Positions 25,267-37,329 of a stretch of 64,000 nucleotides of DNA are shown here, in pieces. How positions within the stretch are numbered: position 1 is the stretch's first letter; each line of letters starts with the position of its first letter. Source of the stretch: Lumnitzera littorea (lineage: Eukaryota > Streptophyta > Magnoliopsida > Myrtales > Combretaceae); assembly GCA_024138015.1 (NCBI GenBank), contig JAMXBB010000004.1:105692527-105756526 (forward strand), read 5' to 3'. Below the pieces are notes generated by a model. The model made no database searches. It saw nothing but the letters and a program-made list of their open reading frames with translations, and had not been told where the DNA came from. The position numbers and the translations under genes are program-made.

Positions 25267-27773
25267 ATGGCGGATTACAGTATCAAAAGTGAAACTTTGT
25301 TTGATAATTATGAATTAATCTCAGATGTTGACCCTATTGGAGGAGACCCATTTTCCTTTCCCTCCAATCCCTTCCAGTTTCCTACTCTTGATGAATGTTT
25401 CAGGTAGGTACACATACATGTATATACTTTGGTTCCTTATTGATATCCTTCCTCTTCTCTTCGTCCAGTAGTAAAACACAATCGAATGTTGGGCGTGTTT
25501 GTTTCATGGAAAACGTTTTATTAGATCACTAGTTACCATGACCTTTGAAGATATGTTTGGTAATTTTAAGACCTTTTTTTTTTCAAAAACCAAACACACC
25601 CTTCACATAATTGAGTTCATTTGTTGATATTTGGGGTGAAAGAAAGATTCACTAGGTAATAGTTTTTTTACTTATGAATTTATGTTTTATGATTAGACTT
25701 GTGCTTGGAAGAAGAAATGATTTAGTACGTAATATATATTATATGGATATACATGTAGTATGTAATTTTTAATGGTATTCGAGCGTGTAACAATAGTTGT
25801 AAGTAATTTTTAAAAAAGCTACTATCCATGTTATCATATATTCAAATATTATTGATAGTTATACAATATATATATATATATATATATATGCATATGATGA
25901 GTAATATTTATTAAATATTTTTTGCTGTGTACCTTTCTATGTCAGAAATGAACGAGTAAATAGTCAAAATCATTTGCTATTGGATAAATACTTCAATTTT
26001 TGTTGTAACTGGCCATGAAACATCAACTATATATTGACATTATTATTATTTTTTTTTTTTCAAATTTCTTTTGGGATTATTTCCACAGCGAGAATGCAGG
26101 TTTGGACTGGCAATATTGTCTGCCGACATACAAAGACAACTTTGACGACGAAGCTTTTCCATTAATAGAAAACATTCCTCAGGATTATGATCATACCCTA
26201 GAGCCAACACCATTGGATATTCAACCATTGGCTTGTGTTGTTCCAGGTTGTTTTAATTTTCCATGTAAGCCAAATACAAATACTACACCAGTCGGGGCTT
26301 ATGTGGTCCTGTTGTATGCTCCATCATCATCTGATCATTAAAATAACTATAGAAAACTAACGCAATGGAGTTACCCTAGTATAACCCTTTATCTACATTA
26401 GTAGTTTTGATCATTGTGGTTCTTATTTTTGTTCTGTGTGCATGTGGTTGTTGTCATAGATGAGAAGAAAGAAGAGAGAGCTTGCGAGATCAATAGAAAT
26501 ATGAAACGGTGCGTGGAAGATCAAAAGAAGAGTAGGAAAATGTTGACAAAGGAAAATGTATCCAAATATTTTTACATGCCTATAACACAAGCTGCCAAAG
26601 AGCTTAATGTAGGAGTGACTGTCCTTAAGAAGAGGTGCAGAGAATTAGGGATTCGAAGGTGGCCTCATAGGAAGTTGATGAGCCTCCAAACCCTAATTCG
26701 GAATGTCCAGGTTTCTTTCTATCCTGTCATTTCAATCTTGAAATCATCAATCCACATTTTTATTGAAAATAAAGATATTAATAGATGTTCCAAAATACCT
26801 ATTAAAAAACCAAGAATAGAAATTTTTTCATTTTTCTCTATGCTATTGGAACATGAGAAATTTTTCTTTATTAACGTATGGAACCATATTTAGTATACAA
26901 TGACAAGTTTTCTTATGCCTTAAAGGATGTATAAATGAACGATTTCATTTGAAAATCTTTTCTTTCATCCATGTAGGTGAGAACGATGTATAATTTTTCA
27001 AGAACGTTATGAGATCGGAAGATGCTTTTTGCCTCCAAAAATAGCATTATAATGAAATAGTATGGTCAATTGACGAGATTTTTTTTTTGCCCCCCCTTCT
27101 CTTTTGTTTCTTTTTCGCTTGACATGACATTATATTAATGGATTACTTATGCGTTTGGAAGTACTATTCTAGATGCTACCAAGCGTTTCCATTTTTCGAA
27201 ATTTGACACTATAAAAGATTGGCGAGATTTATGTGTTTATATATACACACACAAGTTTTTACAAGTAGGTAGTCCCTCTACTAGTTTTATTATACAAGAT
27301 ATTAGAATCCATAATAGATCTTGTATCCTATTTATTACAAAGCTGAATGAAAAAAATCATCTAAAGAAGAATGGTTCGCTTTGCAACTTGTACTCAATGG
27401 GGCCAAATTAATTAGATGCATATGTCAAGCTACAAATTTTTTCTTTTTCATTGAAACTATATATGTAATGTAATATGTTATAGTCAAATATTTGTTGATT
27501 GTTCATTGTACACATATAATGTAGGAAATTGGAGGAGAGAAGGATGAAGAAAAGCTGAGGGAGGCAATAGCAATATTGGAGAGAGAGAAGAGATCAATGG
27601 AGGAAGTGCCTGATTTAGAGATGGAGGACAAGACCAAAAGGCTCAGACAAGCTTGTTTTAAGGCAAGCTACAAGAAGAGAAAACTTGTTGGGATGATCCA
27701 TAGCTCCTCATCATCATCATCATCCTCTGATGATTCTCTTTGTCCTTATAGTAACAACATAAATAATAACTAA
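25267..27773 (+). CDS. RKD: RWP-RK domain transcription factor, RKD type (four exons)
   Basis: Exons 25267-25403, 26089-26264, 26460-26710 and 27525-27773 join in frame, giving 270 residues. Residues 1-105 are acidic and unstructured. About 129-188 is the RWP-RK DNA-binding domain: a helix with ITQAAKELNVGVTVLKKRCR, then the RWPHRK signature at 171-176. The rest is a predicted coiled coil plus the RKD-specific LRQACFKASYKKRK stretch and a Ser run coded by a (TCA)n repeat. The short protein without NIN-type N-terminal or PB1 domains places it in the RKD subgroup (Arabidopsis RKD1-5), nuclear regulators of egg-cell identity and early embryo patterning; a citrus member is linked to nucellar embryony. 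Exon 2 has a second in-frame donor at 26247, which would give 264 residues. Which RKD paralogue this is cannot be decided here. Confidence 0.88.
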
Positions 27774-28847
27774 TATAAGATCAAAGGTTTCTAAAATGAA
27801 ATATACTTGCTTAGATAATAATAAGTAAGCTTTTTTATCCTACCTTTTTTTTTTTTGTTCTTTTTTTGGATAACCAAATAGAAAAGGGATAGATAATCGC
27901 TCATAGGGAGTCAAAAGGAGTTGAATCCATGCTCATCTAAACAGTTTTGCAAGAGAAGTAATCCTACCTTATCTCCCACTTCTTGTGATATGTTTTTCAG
28001 TGTTTAACATCCGATCACTAAGATGTGTTGTTATAGGTTTATAAATGAACAAATTATATAAATAATAAACATCTTAATTTATCCTTCTTATAACATTATA
28101 AGAATTGAGTAACCCTTTTTTTTAAAATAATTTTCTTGTCTATTAGTATAACGTTCTCTATGTCCAATACAAAAATTATGATTATATTCACCCTAGTCCA
28201 TATCATGTTGATTGGTGACTCCATAATACGGAAAATTAAATATATCAAGATATTAGACTAGCAGTGTAACTGACTGCAATTTTTCTAGGGTCTATGATGG
28301 ATTTATGTGAGCCGAAACGTTATATATCTTGGATGATTTTAAGTATTTAAAGCCAAAATGCTATGAGTTAGAAGAGCTTATTGCTTAAGCATGAGGCATT
28401 TCATTTTCTTATATAGGGTATGTCTTTCTTTCAATAAGGATTCTTGAACGTTCCTAATGTTTGTTATCGATGATAAATTCATCAGAGGTGATGATATTTT
28501 GGGTATGTTTATATATGCATATAGGTTGTGAACTTTATGAATGGCTGCAGATAGACTTTTGGTTTATTTATTTTTTTTTCCTCCTCCAAAATAACTGTTA
28601 TTATTGTAAAATCATTATGATCTGATAGTATAAACATTGAAGAATAATTCTCCTTTTCCCAAATTTATGTAATATATATAGTTGGCCAAAAATTAGTGGT
28701 TGATGTTAAGTTGGAATAAAAAAAAAAACCGGTATATTAAATTCTAAATGCATTAAATATTATGCATGATACAATACATGGACGCCTATGGGAAGCCAAA
28801 AGTATAATGCCACCAGCAATCAATGTAAATTGTAATGTCACCCTCTA

Positions 28848-28887
28848 CTTAATAGCATTTGAAAGCATCATTTCAGATGCTATTAAG
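28848..28887. repeat. Short palindrome (17-bp arms, 6-base loop)
   Basis: Arms 28848-28864 and 28871-28887 are complementary except at one position. It may be the remnant of a small foldback element; no longer flanking arms are apparent. Confidence 0.6.
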
Positions 28888-30447
28888 CATTTTCACAATG
28901 TTATGTTAAGATGGTACATAAGGCTTATATTTTATTGATATAAGAGAAGTTGAATGGTGTTATGTAAGGTTAAGATAGAAAATATTTAGTTAACATTAAT
29001 TAAAAATTTTTGGGCTAAATAATTGAAAAGATTCATCGGTATTTTTGCTTGACCAATGATACAATGACACATGTTATTTGTCAATAGAAAAAATAATGTT
29101 GTTAATAGAAGAATTTATTTGCAAATATTTACTCAAATAAAAGCATAGTAAAGATTTAAGACTTAAAATAGAAATATGGTCAAATACTAAAAACCAAAAA
29201 TGCACTTTTCCCCTTGAATTAATAACCTACATAACCACTACTTTGATAACTATACTACTTTCAGTACCACGTTAATTCTTTAATCATGTTGTTCTCGTCA
29301 TCTCCACCAATTTCAACAATAGTCTCATCCCTAACGATCCATTTCTATGACTAATACACTAACTACTTCGTAATTTGCATTGCAAACTAATATTAGTATA
29401 ACAATTGTGCACATATTGCGAATGCAAGATTTGTTAGTAGATGTATAGTTTTGAAAAAAAAAAATTACCTTTTTAAATGCTATTTTTCATTTGTTACCTT
29501 TATTTATGGTGTCATTATTGAAATACTTTACATTTTTATACATTTGTTACATTAATAATCATTCTCTTTTACACTGCAGAAGGGATACTGTTTTTCCAAT
29601 ACTCACCCTGGATTTAGAATATTAAAAAGCAACTTAAAGTTGTCATAAATTGTTATAAACACATTACGTTATAAATTTAATAAGAACCTTGTTGATATTA
29701 TAAATTTATAAATATATTATCCCTTCTTTTACCCAATGCACACTATATTTTCTTTACCCATGCTCAAGTGGTTTTCTATTGTTTTATACTAAAAAATTAA
29801 TTGTTTTGAGTTTAAAAATAGTTTTCATTTAAAAACATTCCACTTTTTCATTTTCATTTGCCATATTATGATTTGAAATCAATATATTGCTAATTATATA
29901 AAAGAGAAGTTATGAAGTAGCAGTTTTCTTTTACTAAAAAATGCACTAAGTAATTTTATTTTATTTTCCCTTCAATTTAGTTTGCATTTTTTTGTTTTTT
30001 ATTTATTATTATCAAAGCATTGATGTATTTATATATATGGTTTAGGTAATTAGTTTATTGATTGTAAAGCTTATCAAAAGTAAAATTTTATTTTATATAT
30101 TGGAAGGAGTATGAAGGAGGAAATAATATAATTGTATTAAACATGTTCCACATGCTACAAATACATGTGATGGTCCATTTGCATGACATTATCCTGGGTT
30201 CACAATTTGATCTTTCACGTCAATCTAACCACGACAAAGACACGATTAAGAGCGAGTTGAGACAAGCAATGCTCAATTAATAAATGTGTCAAATTTATTT
30301 GAACTCATTTAGAAACTTTTTTAGGATAAGTAGGTGTCACAAACGTTTCTAGATCAAGCTCACAAACCCACTTAAATTTTGAATTTCTAAAATTTATAGT
30401 TAATTTTATATTCCATCTACTTACTCTAATCTCTTTCCTTGTGTCCC

Positions 30448-30448
<1 letters not shown>

Positions 30449-30485
<37 letters not shown>

Positions 30486-30486
30486 T
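30449..30486. repeat. (CT)n(CA)n compound microsatellite
   Basis: A run of CT dinucleotides passes directly into CA dinucleotides, about 38 bp in all. Confidence 0.9.
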
Positions 30487-31334
30487 ACAAATATCACCTA
30501 TTACTACTACTGCTTTAGCATTAGGCTTGCCAATTATTATCTATTATTATCCTTGCAACCTATTATCATTAGTTTTGGTATGAGCAATACCTTTGTGTGT
30601 GTATATGCATGTATATATGTATGTATGCTTGATTAGAGAGAGTAATTTTAAGCCTCACAATTGCATATAAAGCAACTAATAAGTTCGGTCTTATTTAAAC
30701 CCCAAACCTTAATATTATAACTACTTGGTATTATTAATGGTTAGAATATTCAACTTTATTCAATTCTAGGAATTTAATTACGTTAACCAAATGTAATAGA
30801 TAGAAATTTGTTAAATCATAATGACTCAACTGGAACTCTTTTCATTGAGATGTTGTTCACCTTGGTGTACTTTGTCACATTTGTCCTTGGTGCTAGCTAC
30901 TTACTAGGCATCATCCATCCTAAGAGTGCTTGAGCATGCTTGACCTTAAAGTTTTGGTGAACTCTAGGCCACTATATTAAAAGGTGCCTAGATTATTGAG
31001 TTCTTTATCCTTTTATTTAAGGGATATTTAATTTATCATCTTTATAGAATTGACGTCCTCATTAGTTTCATAGGTTTAAGATGACAATGCCCTTCTAACT
31101 GGTAAACTACCTAATACAACCTATAACAACTTAATATGAACTTTTCTCACCAAGGAATTATCTGATTTGGCATAGTACACTACACGTTTTTTCCTTAGTG
31201 TCAGCTGCTTCTTAAGGTCACCCATACCGATAATACTCTTTACTAAGCACACTTAACATTAGAGTTTCGATGAATTTCAAGTTATTGCACCAAAAGGTAT
31301 ATCGATGATTAGAGTTTTGTCTCCTTCTTAGTGA

Positions 31335-31485
31335 TATTATAATAAAGTATTAGGTAAATAAATGTTGAAGTTGATACTACTGACCTCCTCCAACCATGTT
31401 TAGAATGCTATAAATTAGTCCTTTTATGTACTCTTTGTGATATGTTGGATTATTTCCTTTTTACGTTTTCATTCATATTTTTTCA
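31335..31485 (+). repeat. 5' LTR (short) of the outer Ty1/copia element
   Basis: Roughly 150 bp around 31395-31470 match 43586-43660 by eye at about three bases in four, including ATGTTT, TATAAATT and ATGTACT..TTTGTGAT. A CATATTAGAGCTAG stretch just after (about 31489) resembles the Met-tRNA primer site. Ends are approximate and no target duplication was found. Confidence 0.45.
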
Positions 31486-31533
31486 TCATATTAGAGCTAG
31501 TTGATTCCCAAAGCTTGAGTGTAGATTATTATA

Positions 31534-32741
31534 ATGGCTCATGTAAAAAATGCTTCTACATCTATAGTGCATGAAGATGAGGATGATATTTCAAATTTGA
31601 TGGTCATATGTGAAAATTGGATTTGTAATATAGGGGCAGATGATCATATGTATTTCAAAACTTTCGAGCCATGTGAGAATAATATAGAAGTTTGGGTGGT
31701 TGATAATAATGCTTCATAGGCAAGGTATAGTACAAGTAGCCAACTTAATTTCTTAATCTACTCTTCATGTACCTAAGTTAAGTTATGATTTGTTGTTAGT
31801 AAATAAATTGTCTAAAAATATGAATTGTATGTAACCTTCTGCCCTACTTATTGTGTTTTAGGACATTTCTTTAGATAGGATGATAGGCAATGCTAAAGCA
31901 TATAGCAGTCTCTACTATTTATATGAATGTTCACTAACTCAATCCCAATCGAAATCCAGTCAATCTAATTGTTCTAAGTCAACTTAATCCGAGTTAAAAT
32001 CCACCATGTTTGTTTGTTTATTTGTTTTTTTTTTTTTCCAATTAAGATACTATGCTTTAGCATCATCTTCTAGGTCATTCAAATTTTTCTTATTTTCTTT
32101 GTTTACATTTATTTATCAATAATGAAAAGGAATCTTTTCAATGTAAATATTACACTTTGGTTGAACTATCTAAGAAGACATATCCTATACATTTCTAGAG
32201 GCTTTCTTTACTTGTTCATATCATTCATAGTGACATGTGGGTTCTTACTCATGTTCATAATTTATTAGGGGCAAGATGGTTTATCACCTTTATTAATAGC
32301 TACACAAATTTGTAGGATTTATTTGATGAAAGATAAATCTAATGCTTGAATTTTAAGCAATTCTATAAATATATTTAGAATGTCTTTCATCACTTACATA
32401 CATATTCTGTTCAAAAAATTAAAAAGAGTACTTTCAAAAGATCTATCTAAATAATCGATCAATAATGGTATTTTCCATCAAAATTCGTAGCCTACACTCT
32501 AAATGGAGTATTTGAGAGAAAGAATTGCCCTATCTTACAGGTAGTTTGCACATTGATGTTATCAAGTTCTCTACTTAAATCTTTTTAGGAGGAAATTATC
32601 TTAATTGCATCTTATCATTTTAATCTTCTTCTAAATAACACACTTAACTTTTACCCTTCTATAATTTGTTTGTCAAAACATTATCCTCATGTTTGCCTCT
32701 TTAATTTTTTTTCTTATAAGAGTCATTAGGTGCATGTTTCA
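31534..32741 (+). pseudogene. Ty1/copia polyprotein, 5' half (protease, pre-integrase, integrase), degenerate
   Basis: Broken frames contain the copia order. A protease-like stretch (31615-31700, WICNIGADDHM, where an active enzyme has the D-S/T-G triad after WI) is followed by a PTYC..DRMIGNAK..LYYLYECS pre-integrase segment (31840-31935). The integrase zinc region (32040-32150) and an IHSDMW..GARWFITFI core (about 32220-32300) come next, then an N-G-V-F-E-R-K-N motif (about 32500) and VHVS at 32730. There it stops, and the next expected residues appear only at about 42230. gag is missing, because the protease begins almost at the primer site. Numerous stops make it non-functional. Confidence 0.75.
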
Positions 32742-33698
32742 TGTGTTAAAACATAAGCAAAATCTGAGTAAATTGGAAGCCAAATGATATCACCAACAAC
32801 TTGGGATATCAGATGGAATAGGCATATATTTCATTAACAAGCAACATGTGAAGATATCGCATAAAAATCATGGCTTATGGCTTAAGTGAGGAGTACATGG
32901 TATGTATTCCCTTAGTTAGGAAGTACATGGTGTATGTTTACCTCTTAACAAGAATACATGGCATGTCTTGCCTAAAGATGATGTCCATGGTGTGTGTTAG
33001 CAAGAAGTCCATTGCATGTACTTAGATTAGCAATGACCTACAAAACTTATACCACCTTATGTCGTATATTACTTCCTTTTCGCAATCAAATGGGTGATTT
33101 ATAACTTTATGTAATTATTTTATTTACATTGTAATATTTCTTCATTTGTACCTTACCTAGCTAGACTCTCTTTATAGGCATATAAACTCCATCAAAAGGG
33201 AGTTTTTATTAATGAAATTACGTTTCTTAGAGCTTCTTAAAACCCTTGTCTTATCAATTTATTTCATAGATTGTAGCAACACCTCTTTTTCTCATTTGAT
33301 TCATTCATAAGCTATATTAGGTGAGTAAATTGAAACCCCATTATTGTGATTCCATGAGTCATATTGGATTACAAGCTCGAATTGATCATTTCTTAGATTC
33401 GTGAGTCATATTATTCTAGAAATTTATCAAAACCCAATTCAATTATTAAATTAGTTAGTCATATCTAATTCAATACTTGTTTATATCCATTTTGTTTCCC
33501 TTCTTTTTTTTAAATACAAAAATTCAAAAATATTTCTTTTTAGTTTTCCCATATGTTGAAAACCCCAAAAATAGTTCTTTTGCATATTTTTATCACTGAA
33601 ATTCCACAAAAGCTCACATCTTTAATTGGCCATGCAACACTAATAAACAACCAAATTCATCCAAGGAGTCTTGGTTGTATCACCAAAGCTCTAAAATG
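32742..33698 (+). mobile_element. LTR-like segment, possible solo LTR
   Basis: Lies between the copia break point and the chromovirus. It starts TGTGTTAAAAC, carries a TATAAACTCC promoter-like site near 33181 followed by an A-rich transcribed-leader-like part, and ends near a TTGTATCACCAAAGCTC stretch reminiscent of a primer site. No second copy or target duplication was found, so it could also be an extension of a flanking element. Confidence 0.35.
32884..33022 (+). repeat. Degenerate tandem repeat (about 35 bp unit)
   Basis: Four to five diverged copies of a unit containing AAGTACATGGTATGTAT appear in succession (about 32889, 32931, 32952, 32985 and 33007). Confidence 0.55.
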
Positions 33699-33705
33699 TG
33701 CTTTT

Positions 33706-34199
33706 TGTTAGCTATTCTTTGTTATAGAGTTAAGGTTTCTCAATATTTTAGAAGGAAAAGACTCGTGTGAGATAAGTGTGGCAAATGTGGCAACTAAAGA
33801 CTTGCAAACTTGTGTTATATTGGCCTAAGATTGTGTACTTCTTTAATTGGACCTAGGCTTATGAATATATCTTACCCTTATTTAATATTGCTTAGATAAA
33901 TTACGGAGCTACAAAGCTATTGTCCATTACTTTACATTAGTAATTGTTAGTAATAGTATAAAAGCTTCCCGATAGTGATGAGGTAGCCATATTAGTTGTA
34001 AAGGGAATATTATACATAGATATTTGTGAAGTTTATTACAACCAATTTAGATTCCTATATATATGTTGTAAAGGAATTATAAAAAAGTCAATGAAAAATA
34101 CAAAATGATTATCCTTCAATCTTGTGTTGTATCCGACTCTAGCAATTCTTTGTATTCGGAGAGTTATTTTCTTTCATTTTCCATACTAAAATTTGAGCA
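33706..34199 (+). repeat. 5' LTR of the Ty3/gypsy chromovirus
   Basis: Matches 41664-42211 over its whole length, about 85% by eye, from the AAGGTTTCTCAATATTTTAG region to the TTATTTTCTTTCATTTTCC end. It finishes GAGCA, and TGGTATTAAAGCA, a worn Met-tRNA primer site, follows at 34212. The exact 5' boundary is uncertain by about 15 bp. Confidence 0.75.
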
Positions 34200-37100
34200 C
34201 TACCACAAGTGGTATTAAAGCAAGTTCTCTTGAGCCATGACCAAACTTGAAGAAGCTTTGTAGGTTGCGTTGAGAGAGCAACATGAAAAAAGGGAAGCCA
34301 TGTTAAAGGCTTTCTTATGAGAGCAAAATGAAAAACATGAAGCATTAACCAAGTCAATGAACGAAGCACTCAATAAGACTAACATGGTGATAGATCAGCA
34401 TTCACAATCCATATATAAATTAACATCACAAGTACAAGGAGCAAGTACTTCACCTAAAGCTTTAACCTTTAGTGTTCGAGCTAAAAAAGCAAAAGATTCT
34501 CTAACTTCACCTTCTAAGTAGACCTTACAACCACTAGCAGAGATCTATTCCAACCCCTTTCAGTACTAGTTGCCTACTAAGTCCACTAAAATGGAATTCC
34601 CTGCATTTGGTGGAGAGGATTTCCAAACATGGGTTTAAAAAGTAGAACATTGTTTTAAGCTAGATGAAACTCTACCATCTCTTAAAGCATGCATTGCCGC
34701 TATACATTTTGAAGGGAAGGCGTTAGAGTAGCATTAGAAGTTTACCAAGAATAGAGCTATGACTGAAAAAGTAACATGGGAAGAGTTGTTAGAAGGCATG
34801 ATAGGGAGCTTTGGTACATAGATATTTGATCACCCGATGTATGACCTTAAAGAATTACACCAAAAAGGACTTTTACTACATTGATGAATTTGAGCACCTT
34901 AATTCATTAATTCAATTACTCAAACATTGTCAAATTAGCATGTTCCTTGCTGGCTTAAAACCTGAAATGCAGTACCTCATTCACATATTTCAACCGTAAA
35001 CACTTCACCAAACTTACCTTTTAGCCAAACTATAAGAACCTAACCTTTGTGCTACTAAGCAAACTTCTAAACATACCAAACCTATATACATAGCCAACGA
35101 CACCTACTGACTAGCCTCTAGCTTATACATATGGACCCCTATACTGCCCAAGCCAAATTATCCAACCTACCTACTTACTAAGCCATAACCTTCACCAACT
35201 GTTATGCAACTACCCTTAAAACTTCATAAATGCTTAACCCCAAAGAAATTGGTGAAAAGAAAAAAAAAAAGAAGTAGTGTTTTAGTGTGACAAGCCTTTA
35301 AGCTCGAGGCATAGGTGTAAGTAGAAGCGCCTCAACTTACTGTTGGTAAAGGAGGAGGAAGATGTTAAATGCAATGAAGAAGAAGGGAAGAAAGAGCAGC
35401 TAACACATTTGACCTTACTTGTTATTAGTAGGTTAGAAAAGTTGTTATATGATTGTATGCGGCTTATTAAGTATCATAAAAGTAGAGATTGAGTATATTG
35501 ATAGATGAGGGAAGTTCTTTAAATTTTATTGATACAAGGATTATGAAAGGATTACAATGTTCAGTGGAGTCTATACAACTTGTGCTGATTAAACTTGCAG
35601 ATAGATTGACATTAGAGTTTACTAGCAAGATTACTTAATTCGTATGGACTACTTGAGGAGCTAAATTATTTGCTGAAGTATACTTACTGCCATTAATAGG
35701 TTATCACCTCATACATGGAGTGCTATGGCTCATGACGTTGAGTGAAGTGAAGCAGAACCTCCATAACTTGAGTATGGAATTCTATTAGTTAGGCAATAGT
35801 TGTACACTAAGAGGAGAATTTGAGCAATTGAAAGAAATTGAAGGTTAGCACCTTACTAAGCTTTTGGCTAATCCTAAAACTATGGATTGTATGCAATGTA
35901 GGGTAGTAGAGGTCAAGCTAGATGATTGTACTCATATGAAAGAGGAGTTATTCGACCCTAGTTTGATAGATATGCTAGAGTAATTTTATGATTTGTTTGA
36001 GGAACTAAATACCTTGCCATCTTAGTGCACCTATGATCATTGCATCTATTTGCACGATGAGTCTAGGGAAGTAAATATAAAACCATATAGACATTCTTAT
36101 ATGCAGAAAAATGTGTTAGAAAATATAATTAAGGAGATGTTGAGGCAAAGAATAATATACCCTAATCATAGCCCCTATTCCTCACTAGTAGTATTGGTAA
36201 AGAAGAAAGATAGGAGTTGATGAATATGTATAGATTACAGGGAACTAAACAAGTACACCATCGAGAATAATTATCCCATCTTACTAATTGAAGACTTGTT
36301 TGATGAGTTATATGGTTCGAGTTATTTTAGTAAGCTTGAATTGAGATCATATTATCATAAATTAGGATGCACCGTCAAGATTTATACAAAATTGCATTCA
36401 AAACTCATGAAGGGCATTATGAGTTTCTTTTGATGTCCTTTGGGCTCACAAATGCTCCTTCAACTTTCCAAGGCTTGATGAATGAGTTGTTAAGCCTCAC
36501 TTGATGAAGTTTATTCTTGTGTTCTTCGATGATATGTTAGTGTATAGTGATACTTTGAAGGCACATCAACAAACAACTACAGCAAGTATTCCAAGTGTTG
36601 CATAAGGAAAAACTTTTTCTCAAGAAGTAAAAATGCTCCAAAAATGTCCAGCAATTGTGTGGATTTCTAGGACTTATAGGGTATTACCATCAGTTTATTA
36701 AGAAATATGGGGAGTTGGTTAAGTCCCTAACTAGATTGCTATAGAAGGGTGAGTTTGTACAGGATAAAAAAGTTGAACATGCTTTCAACACACTTAATAG
36801 GCACTCACACAAGCTCCAATACTACAAATGCTAGATTAAACTTGCCCCTTTGTGATTGAGATGGTGGTAAGGGTATCGGAGCTATACTTATGCAAGATAG
36901 GCACCCTATCACTTTCCTCAACAATGCTTCTTTCTCCTAAGCACAAGGGACTGCCAATTTATGAAAAAGAAATGTTAGCACTAGTTTATGTGGTTGACAA
37001 GTGGAGGCATTATTTGGTGCAACGATATTTTGTCATCAAAACCGACCACCAAAGCTTGAAATATTTGTTAGAATAGAGGGTGCTGACACCTTGTCAAGAG

Positions 37101-37324
37101 AAATGGCTCACCAAATTTAGTAGTTTAGATTATGAAATCTATTACAAGCAAGGGAACGACAACTTTGTTGTGGATGCACTTTTAAGGGTTAAGCAAATGG
37201 GTTTAAACACCCTAACAGTTTCTAAAGCCATTACTCTTGACTATCTAAAGAGAGCACAGCTATATGGATTGATGGGGAATACTATAGCAAGCTTATTGAC
37301 AAGTTATGGAAGGAAGAAAAGGTA
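34200..37324 (+). pseudogene. Ty3/gypsy chromovirus gag-pol, upstream part
   Basis: Decayed gag (34240-35000) starts with a coiled-coil-like Glu/Lys-rich part, then MEFPAFGGEDFQTWV and the retrotransposon-gag region. A protease-like segment follows at 35500-35700, reading ILIDEGSSLNFID: the active D-S/T-G triad has become D-E-G. Reverse transcriptase runs from about 36060 to 36560, with IDYRELN, FSKLELRS and an FFDDMLVYS catalytic motif (about 36516-36545) that keeps both Asp residues. RNase H follows (36850-37330), where KTDHQSLKYLLE and DALLRVK are clear. Stops and frameshifts are frequent. Pol is interrupted at 37329 by a solo LTR and resumes at 40339. Confidence 0.85.
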
Positions 37325-37329
37325 TTGGT
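37325..37329 (+). repeat. Target-site duplication TTGGT (left)
   Basis: Identical to 40339-40343 on the far side of the inserted LTR. Confidence 0.9.

Larger units (their letters stand above)
27774..31330. other. Intergenic AT-rich region, no gene
   Basis: About 3.5 kb without coding signal. Contains an imperfect palindrome (28848-28887), a CT/CA compound microsatellite (30449-30486) and long A/T runs. Old copia flank may begin near the right edge. Confidence 0.5.

Noticed and set aside
26711..26893. Extension of RKD exon 3 past the splice donor
   Set aside because: The frame continues into intron sequence rich in Ile/Phe/Lys codons. CAG|GTTTCT at 26711 joins in phase to exon 4, which restores the conserved RKD C-terminus.
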